Below are positions 1-6,800 of a DNA stretch of 16,434 nucleotides, one piece after another. The translations under genes and the position numbers were made by a program. This DNA comes from Candidatus Parepulonipiscium sp. PG-Nun2H_MBin03 (lineage in GTDB: Bacteria > Bacillota > Clostridia > Lachnospirales > Cellulosilyticaceae). Under the pieces are notes generated by a model, which was not told the DNA's origin, did no database searches, and worked only from the letters and a program-made list of their open reading frames with translations. The number at the start of each line of letters is the position of its first letter. Positions within the stretch are counted from its first letter, which is position 1. Where the stretch lies: NCBI GenBank assembly GCA_001995005.1, contig MDJN01000120.1:1-16434 (forward strand), read 5' to 3'.

Positions 1-555
1 TATTTGATTTCGTTCTTCTCTAATACCTTCGATAGTTTCTGACACCAAATCTTCAAATTGTCTAACTTCTTCATGTATATTATTTATTGTTTCCTTTAGG
101 CGATATTCTACTTTTTTTAGCTTCTCATCTGCGTGACGAATACCCATAATTTGTAGGTCTCGTGATTCTTTTTTGACATTTACCATGATATTTTCTGCAT
201 AGCCTAAGGCTTCTTGAGTAATTTTATGACTATCAATTAGTTTTTTTACTTCAAGTTCTGCGTCATATCGTATGTTTTCTGCTTCTTTATAAGCATCATT
301 TAAAATTCTTTCCCTATCTTCAACAACCCAGTTGGCTTGTCTAAATTCATTTGGCAATAGATTTATTATTTTATCTATATATTCACTTACTTCGTTTCTA
401 TCAATTTTTATCATGTTTGAGGCAAAAAAAGCAAGTGGTGCCTCGTCTATTATCTCTTGTAAAAATTTGATTGACTCCATTACAACGGATACGCTATTAC
501 TTTCTTCAATCAACTCAACTTCTTGTCCTTTGTATATCTCAAATTCATTATCCAT
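1..555 (-). CDS. Coiled-coil 'ATPase'-type protein next to coaD, 3' end outside window
   Basis: The frame is open from an ATG at 553-555 to the window edge, giving 185 residues without a stop. The ATG follows AGGAG with about 9 nt spacing. The protein starts acidic, then from about residue 75 becomes a long charged helix rich in Glu, Lys, Ala and Arg (for example EDRERILNDAYKEAENIRYD), typical of a coiled coil. There is no membrane segment or signal peptide in the visible part. Clostridia often carry, directly after coaD, a protein loosely annotated as ATPase or V-type ATPase subunit-like because of this helix; the conserved stretch around LPNEFRQANWVVEDRERIL fits that group. No Walker motif is visible, so a real ATPase activity is not supported. 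Function unknown. It lies 76 nt after coaD on the same strand and is probably cotranscribed. Confidence 0.8.
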   Translation of the reverse strand, partial: MDNEFEIYKGQEVELIEESNSVSVVMESIKFLQEIIDEAPLAFFASNMIKIDRNEVSEYIDKIINLLPNEFRQANWVVEDRERILNDAYKEAENIRYDAELEVKKLIDSHKITQEALGYAENIMVNVKKESRDLQIMGIRHADEKLKKVEYRLKETINNIHEEVRQFEDLVSETIEGIREERNQI

Positions 556-631
556 TTGGCATTCTCCTAACTGTTCCCATAAACTACTTATAGTTACAAT
601 GAATCTTTTTAAAAGGCATTTTCTAATACTA

Positions 632-1114
632 TTAATATTTTTGTAGTGAATGTAACGTAGTAATTATTTGTTTTGGTACAAATTCTTCAATATTACCTCC
701 AAAATGGATCAGTTCTCTAACTACGCTAGAACTAAGTAGTGTATACTCAGGAGATGATAATAAAAATATTGTTTCTATATTTCCGTGTAGTTTTTTATTA
801 ATTACTGCCATTTGTGCTTCATATTCAAAATCAGTAGAATTTCGTATACCTTTAATTATTAAATCAATATTTTTATTTTGTATATACTCTACTAATAGAC
901 CAGAATGTGAATCTACTATAACGTTACCTATATCACTTGTTGCCAGATGCATCATGTGCAGCCTATCCTCTACACTAAATTGCATATCAGTTTTTGCAGG
1001 GTTATACAGCAGTGCTATTATTAATTTATCTACTAATTTGCTTGCTCGTAAAATTATGTCCATATGCCCTTTTGTAATTGGTGCAAAACTGCCAGGGTAA
1101 ATTCCTATTTTCAT
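632..1114 (-). CDS. coaD: Pantetheine-phosphate adenylyltransferase
   Basis: Transfers AMP from ATP to 4'-phosphopantetheine, forming dephospho-CoA, the penultimate step of coenzyme A synthesis; cytoplasmic. The 160-residue length is normal for the family. The nucleotidyltransferase signature is present near the N-terminus (TKGH, residues 14-17), together with the GIRNSTDFEYE segment (89-99) and the C-terminal LSSSVVREL motif (127-135). One oddity is that the usual GSFDP or GTFDP reads GSFAP here, with Ala at residue 11. The start is 1 nt after the rsmD stop, and its ribosome binding site (AAAGGATG) lies inside the end of rsmD, so translation is probably coupled. The rsmD-coaD order is widespread in Firmicutes. 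Confidence 0.96.
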   Translation of the reverse strand: MKIGIYPGSFAPITKGHMDIILRASKLVDKLIIALLYNPAKTDMQFSVEDRLHMMHLATSDIGNVIVDSHSGLLVEYIQNKNIDLIIKGIRNSTDFEYEAQMAVINKKLHGNIETIFLLSSPEYTLLSSSVVRELIHFGGNIEEFVPKQIITTLHSLQKY

Positions 1115-1115
1115 G

Positions 1116-1664
1116 TTACATCCTTTCGTAGATATTTATTTTAGTATTCTTATAAAGCTTTTGTTTTATTAATATCAATCTTTCATCGTCAATATCGTCT
1201 GCATCTGTAGCATTTTCTATTATAATTTTGCCTGTTTGTAGTAATATATTATTGTCTATAATATATTTTACAATATCGCCTATTCCAGTATAATAATATG
1301 GAGGGTCTAAAAATATAATATCATATGTTTGTTGTTCTGCACTTATTTTAGGCAGAGCTTTATTAATATTCATTTTGTATGTTTTACAGGCATTCTGCAA
1401 TCTGATTTTTTCAATATTTTTCTCAAGTATCTTAATTGCATTGTTATCTTCTTCAACAAAAGTTACAGATTTTGCACCTCTACTCATAGCCTCAATACCA
1501 ATTTGGCCAGTCCCACTAAATAAATCTAAAAAAGTGCATTCATTTATATCAAAATTGATTATGTTAAATAAAGTTTCTTTTATTCTATCTGTTGTAGGCC
1601 TAGTCGCAGTTCCGTCTGGGGAAAAAAGCTTTGTTCCTCTATATTTTCCGCTTATTACTCTCAT
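1116..1664 (-). CDS. rsmD: 16S rRNA (guanine966-N2)-methyltransferase RsmD
   Basis: Methylates G966 of 16S rRNA during 30S assembly, using S-adenosylmethionine; cytoplasmic. The protein is 182 residues from the chosen start. It opens with the family's MRVISGKYRG N-terminus, has SAM-binding motif I at 46-58 (LDLFSGTGQIGIE) and the catalytic DPPY at 120-123. Two ATGs are adjacent (1665-1667 and 1662-1664). The second is preferred because AGAGGA sits 6 nt before it rather than 3, and because RsmD proteins normally begin MRVI. It is the first gene of a minus-strand unit rsmD-coaD-coiled-coil protein, with an extended -10 promoter just upstream. Confidence 0.95.
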   Translation of the reverse strand: MRVISGKYRGTKLFSPDGTATRPTTDRIKETLFNIINFDINECTFLDLFSGTGQIGIEAMSRGAKSVTFVEEDNNAIKILEKNIEKIRLQNACKTYKMNINKALPKISAEQQTYDIIFLDPPYYYTGIGDIVKYIIDNNILLQTGKIIIENATDADDIDDERLILIKQKLYKNTKINIYERM

Positions 1665-1687
1665 CATAATTCCTCTTTTTACTTTAT

Positions 1688-1696
1688 ATTATACCA
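1688..1696 (-). promoter_or_regulatory. Extended -10 promoter of rsmD-coaD
   Basis: On the minus strand the sequence reads TGGTATAAT: a perfect -10 TATAAT (1688-1693) with the TG of an extended -10. No good -35 lies 16-18 nt upstream, which is tolerated for extended -10 promoters. The expected start site, near 1681, leaves a leader of about 15 nt that holds only the ribosome binding site. Confidence 0.65.
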
Positions 1697-1724
1697 CAAA
1701 ATAACAAGTTTATCTAGTCAAAGA

Positions 1725-2738
1725 TTATTCAAAAAAGATTTCATTAATAAAGTTTGTCATATTTTCTAAGTCTAATAAAAAATACGATGGGCTACCGTTT
1801 GAAACTTCTCCAGGGACAGTGTAAAATTCGATATTATCAGCATCAAAGGCTAATAAATAATCATAGTATTCAAGTACCTGTGTTATGGTTGCATCAGTTT
1901 TTACAGAAGAAAATAGTATTGAAGTCATTTCAGGTATTTTAGTAACTGTTGATGGACTAAGAAGAGTGTCTACAAATGCTTCAATAAACACTTGTTGCAT
2001 CTCTATCCTACCTAAGTCTCCATTCCAATAACTTCTATACCTTACAAAATGTTCAGCCGTTTTACCATCCAATACTTGTAGCCCTTCTTTAAAGTTAATG
2101 TATAATCCTTGTGCAGGATCCGTATAATACATATTTTGTGGAACATATAATTCAATCCCCCCTACTGTATCTACTATTTCTCTAAATGCACTTGTTGATA
2201 CTACAACATAGTTATCTACTTTTAATCCAAGTATAAGTTCAATTTGTCTTACCGTAAAATCTCTTATATTATCTATGCCAACATAGCCTGTCATTTCGTT
2301 TATCTTACTAACATCCACGCTATATCTTTTTGCCTCTTTCATGGCATCTTGTTGTGCCTGTGTCCAATAAACTTTGGAATCTCTAGGAATTGATATTACT
2401 TTTAATTTATTGGTGGAGCTATCAAAATTTACCACCATGATCACATCTGTTAAATGTCCACCAGCATCTGTACCAAACACGGCTATTGTTTGATTAACTT
2501 CATCATCAACTATAACTTCTCCTAAAATAATGCTTTCCCCTTCTTCTTGTGGATAATAAACCACTTCTTCATGTTTTACTATCACATCTCCTTGAGCTGG
2601 CACATAAATATGCTTCTGATATGACCACACACCAAAGGCAACTGTCGTACCTGCACATAAAGTTGTTATTAACATACTCTGCATAAATAGAGTAACAAAT
2701 TGTGCCTTTGTACTTTTATTTCCGTTAAAAATCTTCAT
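1725..2738 (-). CDS. LytR-CpsA-Psr (LCP) family cell-wall glycopolymer transferase
   Basis: LCP proteins move lipid-linked teichoic acid-type or capsular polymers onto peptidoglycan at the outer face of the membrane. The 337-residue protein has a short basic N-terminus, one membrane anchor at about 14-40, an extracellular linker, then the LCP domain from about 84. Family landmarks visible are GTD (89-91), SIPRDSKV (116-123), DTVGGIELYVP (190-200), EGLQVLDGKTAEHFVRYR (218-235) and GDLGRIEMQQ (240-249). The arginines at 119, 233, 235 and 244 match those that bind the polyprenyl pyrophosphate. The Arg that often follows GxD is absent, since the text is GTDAGG. The start is supported by a G-rich ribosome binding site. 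It stands alone between rubrerythrin and rsmD; no convincing own promoter or terminator was found. The polymer substrate cannot be named. Confidence 0.9.
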   Translation of the reverse strand: MKIFNGNKSTKAQFVTLFMQSMLITTLCAGTTVAFGVWSYQKHIYVPAQGDVIVKHEEVVYYPQEEGESIILGEVIVDDEVNQTIAVFGTDAGGHLTDVIMVVNFDSSTNKLKVISIPRDSKVYWTQAQQDAMKEAKRYSVDVSKINEMTGYVGIDNIRDFTVRQIELILGLKVDNYVVVSTSAFREIVDTVGGIELYVPQNMYYTDPAQGLYINFKEGLQVLDGKTAEHFVRYRSYWNGDLGRIEMQQVFIEAFVDTLLSPSTVTKIPEMTSILFSSVKTDATITQVLEYYDYLLAFDADNIEFYTVPGEVSNGSPSYFLLDLENMTNFINEIFFE

Positions 2739-2854
2739 CTAACATCCCCCCTACTTTTAAATATAATATCATATTTAAACCAATTTTAACAGAACTTAGC
2801 AATAATTTTCACACCTCTATAAGTGAGGGCAGGTTACAACACTTTTTTTATACA

Positions 2855-2884
2855 CAAAAAAGCGATAGACCGAAATCTATCGCT
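2855..2884 (-). terminator. Intrinsic terminator after rubrerythrin
   Basis: On the minus strand a 9-bp perfect stem (AGCGATAGA / TCTATCGCT) with a 6-nt loop is followed directly by TTTTTTG. It begins 16 nt after the rubrerythrin stop. It insulates the LCP gene downstream, which therefore needs its own promoter. Confidence 0.92.
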
Positions 2885-2899
2885 AAGTTTTCTTCTATT

Positions 2900-3448
2900 T
2901 TAGCCAAAATATCTTTTTAATAATCCTTGGAATGCTTTACCATGGCGAGCTTCATCTTTTGCCATTTCATGTACAGTATCATGAACTGCATCAAGGTTAA
3001 GTTGTTTTGCAAGAGTAGCCAATTCTTTTTTACCAGCTGTTGCACCATTTTCAGCTGCAACACGCATTTCTAAATTTTTCTTTGTAGAATCGCTTACAAC
3101 TTCGCCTAATAACTCTGCAAATTTAGCAGCATGCTCTGCTTCTTCAAAAGCTGCTTTTTCCCAGTATGCTCCAATCTCTGCATATCCTTCTCTAAAAGCA
3201 ACTCTAGCCATAGCTAAATACATACCAACTTCTGTACATTCGCCCTCAAAATTTGCTCTTAAACCATCAATAATTCTTTGGTCTGCTCCTTTTGCCACGC
3301 CAACAACATGCTCGTCAGCCCATTCAAGCCCACCTTCTGATGATTGCTCTTTAAATTTATCTTTACCCACTCCGCAGATTGGACATACATCTGGTGCACA
3401 ATCTCCTTCATGAACATATCCACATACTGTACAAATAAATTTTTTCAT
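2900..3448 (-). CDS. Reverse rubrerythrin (N-terminal rubredoxin domain plus diiron ferritin-like domain)
   Basis: Reduces hydrogen peroxide to water in anaerobes, taking electrons from NADH via rubredoxin-type partners; cytoplasmic. The 182-residue protein has a rubredoxin-like iron site first (Cys 6, 9, 22, 25) and a ferritin-like four-helix domain second, with iron ligands around E70, EEAEH (102-106) and DEARH (165-169). This order is the reverse of classical rubrerythrin and matches the reverse rubrerythrins of clostridia, which in Clostridium acetobutylicum are induced by oxygen under PerR control. An upstream in-frame ATG at 3521-3523 would add a hydrophobic 25-residue extension. It is rejected because GGAGGT stands 6 nt before the ATG at 3446-3448 and the family starts MKKFxCxxCG. 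The gene has its own promoter, operator and terminator, so it is monocistronic. Confidence 0.95.
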   Translation of the reverse strand: MKKFICTVCGYVHEGDCAPDVCPICGVGKDKFKEQSSEGGLEWADEHVVGVAKGADQRIIDGLRANFEGECTEVGMYLAMARVAFREGYAEIGAYWEKAAFEEAEHAAKFAELLGEVVSDSTKKNLEMRVAAENGATAGKKELATLAKQLNLDAVHDTVHEMAKDEARHGKAFQGLLKRYFG

Positions 3449-3485
3449 AATTTTACCTCCATATATTTTATAATAAATTAGCAAT

Positions 3486-3517
3486 AAAACCACTATTCTT
3501 TTAGGAAGCGTGGTTTT
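3486..3517 (-). other. Stem-loop in the rubrerythrin leader
   Basis: An 8-bp perfect inverted repeat (AAAACCAC / GTGGTTTT) with a 16-nt loop lies in the untranslated leader, about 20 nt after the predicted transcription start. It has no long T-run after it, so it is not an obvious terminator. mRNA protection is possible but unproven. Confidence 0.5.
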
Positions 3518-3521
3518 TGAC

Positions 3522-3536
3522 AAATAATCATTATCA
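3522..3536 (-). promoter_or_regulatory. PerR/Fur-type operator at the rubrerythrin promoter
   Basis: The minus-strand sequence TGATAATGATTATTT contains the perfect palindrome ATAAT-G-ATTAT. Against the Bacillus PerR box TTATAATnATTATAA it matches 11 of 14 defined bases. It lies immediately downstream of the -10 box over the expected start site, where a repressor would block transcription. The known PerR control of reverse rubrerythrin in clostridia makes PerR the likeliest binder, but Fur boxes share this core and cannot be excluded. Confidence 0.6.
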
Positions 3537-3543
3537 CTTAATA

Positions 3544-3573
3544 AGTATACTCCCTAAAGTTATAATTTGTCAA
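3544..3573 (-). promoter_or_regulatory. Sigma-A promoter of rubrerythrin
   Basis: On the minus strand a perfect -35 TTGACA (3568-3573) and a -10 TATACT (3544-3549) are separated by 18 nt. The predicted start near 3537 gives a leader of about 90 nt. Confidence 0.8.
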
Positions 3574-3685
3574 TACTAATTTTAAAAATTGATGAATTTT
3601 AAAATTTACTTAAAAATATTTGTATTTGCTACGTTGCTGTGAAGCTGGATAGAGTAAAATTGAAGATATTTCTTTGAAAATATTG

Positions 3686-3713
3686 TTGATTAATGGGTTA
3701 AAAATGGTATAAT
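3686..3713 (+). promoter_or_regulatory. Promoter of the MORN-repeat gene
   Basis: A perfect -10 TATAAT (3708-3713) preceded by TGG forms an extended -10. TTGATT (3686-3691) is a fair -35 at 16 nt spacing. The leader would be about 25 nt. Confidence 0.65.
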
Positions 3714-3745
3714 TAATATAATGATATTTTTTGAAGGGGGCTAAT

Positions 3746-4792
3746 ATGATTAATTTATTTACTAAAGTTAAATCTTTAATATCTAAAGATCAAGAAACTT
3801 ACTATGATGAAACATTATATCACTCTAATGGCAATATAATGTATGAAGGCACGATTAAAGGTACAGAATATTACGGGTTTGGTAAACTATATAATGAAGA
3901 TGGCACCATATCGTATGAAGGTGAATTTAAAGATGGCTTAAAACATGGGACAGGCACATGTTATTTTCAAGAAGAAACATACGTTGGCAACTTTAATTAT
4001 AATAAGCAAACAGGTATAGGTACTTATACTTGGAAAGATGGCTCAGTTTATATAGGTTCTTTTGTGGATGGTATCAAAGAAGGCAAAGGTGAATTAACTT
4101 TGGCAGATGGTACTCGGTATGAGGGCACTTTTATTAAAGATCACTTAGAAGGGGTGGCAACGGCAACATACCCTAGTGGAGACATTTATATTGGTGAATT
4201 TCGAGATAGCATAGCTATAGGACGTGGAAAAATCACTTTTGCTAATGGTGATGTCTATGATGGTGATATTATAAAAAACTGTGTACCTTCTGGAAAAGGT
4301 ACATTAACATATGCTGATGGTTCTACGTATCGTGGAGATTTTTTAAATGGTGCAGCCACAGGAAAAGGTATAAAAATATTCTCTAATGGGCATAAGTACA
4401 TGGGTGATTTTAAAAATGGACTTATGCACGGCGAAGGATGCTATGAAGATGAGACGCATAACAGGTTTGAAGGTACTTTTGAAGATAATTATATGTTAAA
4501 GTCATATCATGGGATAGTTTTATACCCTGAAATTGGAAAATATGAAGGGCCTCTGCAAAATAGTTTGCCTAATGGAGATGGAATTTTTATATATGATGAT
4601 GGCTCAATTTATAAAGGTCAATTTGTCAATGGAAAAATGACTGGGCAAGGACATAAGATTTTTGCTAATGGGCATAAGTATACGGGGTCATTTAGAAATG
4701 GAAAGATGGATGGCGAAGGCTTATATGATGATGGAGTAGCTTTATATAGAGGTGTTTTTGCAGAGGATTTTATGACCAAACGATTTTCATAG
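3746..4792 (+). CDS. MORN-repeat protein
   Basis: The 348-residue protein is almost entirely MORN repeats: about 13 units of roughly 23 residues with the pattern YxGxFxxGxxxGxGxxxxxxG, from about residue 33 to the end. No signal peptide, membrane segment or enzymatic domain is seen, only about 30 polar N-terminal residues. MORN arrays form extended beta-hairpin rods that act as protein or lipid-contact scaffolds; the partner cannot be inferred. A 47-residue stretch at 206-252 is repeated at 299-345, and the DNA TAATGGGCATAAGTA is shared by both, so the array grew partly by segment duplication. The longest frame starts at a TTG at 3731, but AAGGGGG stands just before the ATG at 3746, which is preferred. 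It has its own promoter and terminator and is monocistronic. Confidence 0.9.
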   Translation: MINLFTKVKSLISKDQETYYDETLYHSNGNIMYEGTIKGTEYYGFGKLYNEDGTISYEGEFKDGLKHGTGTCYFQEETYVGNFNYNKQTGIGTYTWKDGSVYIGSFVDGIKEGKGELTLADGTRYEGTFIKDHLEGVATATYPSGDIYIGEFRDSIAIGRGKITFANGDVYDGDIIKNCVPSGKGTLTYADGSTYRGDFLNGAATGKGIKIFSNGHKYMGDFKNGLMHGEGCYEDETHNRFEGTFEDNYMLKSYHGIVLYPEIGKYEGPLQNSLPNGDGIFIYDDGSIYKGQFVNGKMTGQGHKIFANGHKYTGSFRNGKMDGEGLYDDGVALYRGVFAEDFMTKRFS

Positions 4793-4794
4793 TA

Positions 4795-4843
4795 ATATCC
4801 CCACTTTAATTCTATCTTAATGTGGGGATATTTTTATTTTTCC
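4795..4843 (+). terminator. Intrinsic terminator after the MORN gene
   Basis: A 10-bp stem (ATATCCCCAC 4795-4804 / GTGGGGATAT 4822-4831), extendable by 4 pairs beyond one mismatch, is followed by TTTTATTTTT. It starts 3 nt after the stop codon. The convergent YkvI-family gene ends at 4834, inside the T-run, so the hairpin may also slow transcription from the other side, although that side lacks a good T-run. Confidence 0.9.
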
Positions 4844-5907
4844 ATATAAACTCCGGTATAACTTATTTTTTGCCTAATATAAAATCTAATTACGCATGCT
4901 ACAAAGGCTAAACTTAATACTCCATATATAGGATATAAGACATCTACTAAATTTGTAAATCCTACAGATGATAAAGGAAGGGCAATTAATATACTAACAA
5001 TTATACCATGTTCATATTTTAATCCAAATTTACTTTCAAATGTTTTAGTTAGCCCAAATATATTAGAAATCTGAGAAGAAAACATCTCTAACCATATCAT
5101 AACTAACAAACAAATTTGAAGTATAGGAGCTATATTTTTAGCCACAGCTAAAATTGGAATGTCATAGGTTTTTGCATATGTAGGATTAACTATCATCAAA
5201 AATACTATGATTGTACTAATCACAGTTAATATGATAGTACCTATAATTACTCCGTGTAATATAACTTTATTGCTTTTTATCTCACTAGACAGAGGTACTA
5301 TAATACCAACTATAGAGATTATGTTAAAACCTGCATACACTAAACTAGATATTATAAAATTATTTTTTGTGTATGGTAATGATACTATGTATGACAAACT
5401 CATATGCTCAGTGTTTTTTGTGCTATACCCTATAATTATAGCGAGCATCATAACTATCAAAATAGGAACAGTTATATTATTTACTTCAAATATACCTTGT
5501 GTTTTTCTTAATAAAAATAGTATACTAACCACTATCATAATACATATACCAAATATTTTAGGCACCCCAAAATATTGATGCACTACTGCACCGCTACCTG
5601 CTAATATTATTGATGTACTGCTGAGCAAAAATAACGTTAGTACTATATTAGTAAAAATCGCAATTGGCCTAGGGCATACTAAATTAATAAAGTCACTATA
5701 CGATTTTATATCGTACTTTATACTTAAAAAGATAATCATCTTGCCAACAATTACATATAAAATAGCACTTATTAGTAATCCAAAAAAACTCCTATACCCA
5801 TATACTGCAAAAAATTGCGTTAATTCTCGTCCAGAAGATAACCCAGCTCCCACTATGCTGCCTACAAATACTAGTCCAATTTGCAAAGACATTAACCAAT
5901 TCTTCAT
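4834..5907 (-). CDS. YkvI-family membrane protein (APC-superfamily-like transporter)
   Basis: The 357-residue protein is very hydrophobic, with about ten predicted membrane helices. Its first helix carries GSIVGAGLSSGRELTQFF (16-33), which closely resembles the GAGFATGQE-type signature of YkvI proteins, distant relatives of amino-acid/cation symporters. The unwound glycine-rich segment in helix 1 is where such carriers bind substrate. The family is generally uncharacterised, so neither substrate nor direction of transport can be named. The start is supported by GGGGG about 8 nt upstream of the ATG. A near-consensus promoter sits about 60-85 nt upstream, and the gene is divergent from the Cys-rich protein gene at 6089. 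Its 3' end touches the terminator of the convergent MORN gene. Confidence 0.85.
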   Translation of the reverse strand: MKNWLMSLQIGLVFVGSIVGAGLSSGRELTQFFAVYGYRSFFGLLISAILYVIVGKMIIFLSIKYDIKSYSDFINLVCPRPIAIFTNIVLTLFLLSSTSIILAGSGAVVHQYFGVPKIFGICIMIVVSILFLLRKTQGIFEVNNITVPILIVMMLAIIIGYSTKNTEHMSLSYIVSLPYTKNNFIISSLVYAGFNIISIVGIIVPLSSEIKSNKVILHGVIIGTIILTVISTIIVFLMIVNPTYAKTYDIPILAVAKNIAPILQICLLVMIWLEMFSSQISNIFGLTKTFESKFGLKYEHGIIVSILIALPLSSVGFTNLVDVLYPIYGVLSLAFVACVIRFYIRQKISYTGVYMEK

Positions 5908-5964
5908 TACTATCCCCCTACTATTATTGTTATTACAATAAATATATGCTAGTCCCTAAAAATT

Positions 5965-5994
5965 ATGATAATTAATTCAACCATTTAATGTCAA
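5965..5994 (-). promoter_or_regulatory. Sigma-A promoter of the YkvI-family gene
   Basis: On the minus strand a perfect -35 TTGACA (5989-5994) and a -10 TATCAT (5965-5970) are 18 nt apart. The leader of about 50 nt contains a small AT-rich hairpin (TTATTGT / ACAATAA, 5924-5941) close to the ribosome binding site. Confidence 0.75.
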
Positions 5995-6014
5995 TTCATG
6001 TCATAAGTGCATAT

Positions 6015-6020
6015 TATACT
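6015..6020 (+). promoter_or_regulatory. Possible -10 box of the Cys-rich protein gene
   Basis: TATACT lies 69 nt before the ATG at 6089 and is the best -10 candidate in this divergent intergenic stretch. No convincing -35 accompanies it. The overlapping CATATTATA (6010-6018) fits the loose CATAnnnTA -10 of the sporulation factor sigma-K, but such a match is expected by chance in AT-rich DNA. Confidence 0.3.
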
Positions 6021-6088
6021 ACTATGAATACGAAATATTATTCAGTCTTAATTTAATCATTCTTACTTTATATAGGAGGTTATTTAAT

Positions 6089-6727
6089 ATGGCATGTACT
6101 AATTGTAATAATAAATCAAGACAAATAACTTGCACAACAAATGAATATGGTATAACCATTTGTAGAACACCAGATGGAACTTTGGTTGATCCATTCTTAG
6201 GACACGAACTTTCTCCATACGGCCGTTGCCCAGGATATGGTGGGTATCCTTTCACAGCTGATTGTAGCTGTCCTTTACACCCATTCTCAGCACTTGGCCC
6301 ATTTTATGGCGGAGAGCCTGTAGCACCAGCAGCAATGTTTGGACCTACAGCTCCTGTAGCACCTATTAACAACACACCTTGTGGCTGTGGTGGAAATGTA
6401 GCAGCACCTGTAGCACCTGTAGCACCTGTTAACAACACACCTTGTGGTTGCGGTGATACTGCTGTTCCAGAAATTCCTTTTGTTCCTGGAATTCCTGAAG
6501 TTACTCCAGGAATTGGACCAAATCCTTATTGGACTACTTGTACAACTTACAATGACATAACAACTTGTGTAACTAGAACTGTTATTGATGGTATCACATA
6601 TGTTGTTAATGTTACTGTAGATCAAGAAGAAGTTTGGACTTGTGGTGGTCGTACTTGGTTTAGAGATCACTACTATGGAAGATGTAAGCACATTGCACCT
6701 GTAATGCCAATAGGTTTTAGAATGTAA
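6089..6727 (+). CDS. Cys/Pro/Gly-rich repeat protein of unknown function
   Basis: I do not recognise this 212-residue protein. It has 15 cysteines (3, 6, 15, 25, 47, 59, 61, 98, 100, 119, 121, 151, 160, 185, 199), no signal peptide and no membrane helix. An N-terminal part (1-66) with paired Cys leads into a low-complexity centre (about 75-145) of APVAP units and two NNTPCGCG motifs, then a more ordered C-terminal part (148-212) rich in Thr, Val, Cys and Trp. AGGAGG stands 9 nt before the ATG, and codon use resembles the highly expressed pckA. Such Cys- and Pro-rich, signal-less proteins include spore coat and exosporium components, where disulphides cross-link the layer; metal binding is an alternative. 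Both are inference. A strong terminator follows. Confidence 0.8.
   Translation: MACTNCNNKSRQITCTTNEYGITICRTPDGTLVDPFLGHELSPYGRCPGYGGYPFTADCSCPLHPFSALGPFYGGEPVAPAAMFGPTAPVAPINNTPCGCGGNVAAPVAPVAPVNNTPCGCGDTAVPEIPFVPGIPEVTPGIGPNPYWTTCTTYNDITTCVTRTVIDGITYVVNVTVDQEEVWTCGGRTWFRDHYYGRCKHIAPVMPIGFRM
6353..6455 (+). repeat. Two 40-nt direct repeats inside the Cys-rich gene
   Basis: Copies at 6353-6392 and 6416-6455 differ at only 3 positions and are offset by exactly 63 nt (21 codons). They encode PVAP(I/V)NNTPCGCG. Between them are short tandem CACCTGTAG units. The in-frame offset means the repeat number can change without a frameshift. Confidence 0.9.
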
Positions 6728-6735
6728 TACTTTTT

Positions 6736-6776
6736 AATATAATTAGAATACGTGTATTCTAATTATATTTTTCTTT
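6736..6776 (+). terminator. Intrinsic terminator after the Cys-rich gene
   Basis: A 16-bp nearly uninterrupted inverted repeat (6736-6751 / 6754-6769) with a minimal centre is followed by TTTTTCTTT. It begins 8 nt after the stop codon. The stem is AT-rich, so some readthrough into the next gene is plausible. Confidence 0.8.
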
Positions 6777-6800
6777 AAGTTTCTTTTCTTTAAGTTTCTT
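6771..6800 (+). repeat. Tandem 15-nt repeat before a ribosome binding site
   Basis: TTCTTTAAGTTTCTT occurs twice head to tail (6771-6785, 6786-6800), and a third partial copy runs into TAAGGAGG, the ribosome binding site of the gene at 6816. The repeat begins in the T-tract of the preceding terminator. Confidence 0.85.

Noticed and set aside
332..646. 104-codon plus-strand frame opposite the coiled-coil gene
   Set aside because: It is antisense to a well-supported minus-strand gene with a ribosome binding site and has an unnatural Ser/Leu/Ile composition.
3449..3523. 25-residue hydrophobic N-terminal extension of rubrerythrin from the ATG at 3521-3523
   Set aside because: It would overlap the operator and leader hairpin, the upstream ATG has no ribosome binding site, and a perfect GGAGGT precedes the internal ATG that matches the family N-terminus.
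6010..6018. Sigma-K-like CATAnnnTA as proof of mother-cell expression of the Cys-rich gene
   Set aside because: The -35 half is missing and the motif is too loose to be meaningful in AT-rich DNA; kept only as a note.
6022..6255. 77-codon minus-strand frame overlapping the start of the Cys-rich gene
   Set aside because: It lacks a ribosome binding site and would cover the divergent promoter region; a shadow frame.
6287..6691. 134-codon open frame on the minus strand opposite the Cys-rich gene
   Set aside because: Its Ser/Asn/Thr/Cys-rich translation is the mirror of the repetitive plus-strand gene. It has no ribosome binding site, and the plus-strand frame has a strong one.
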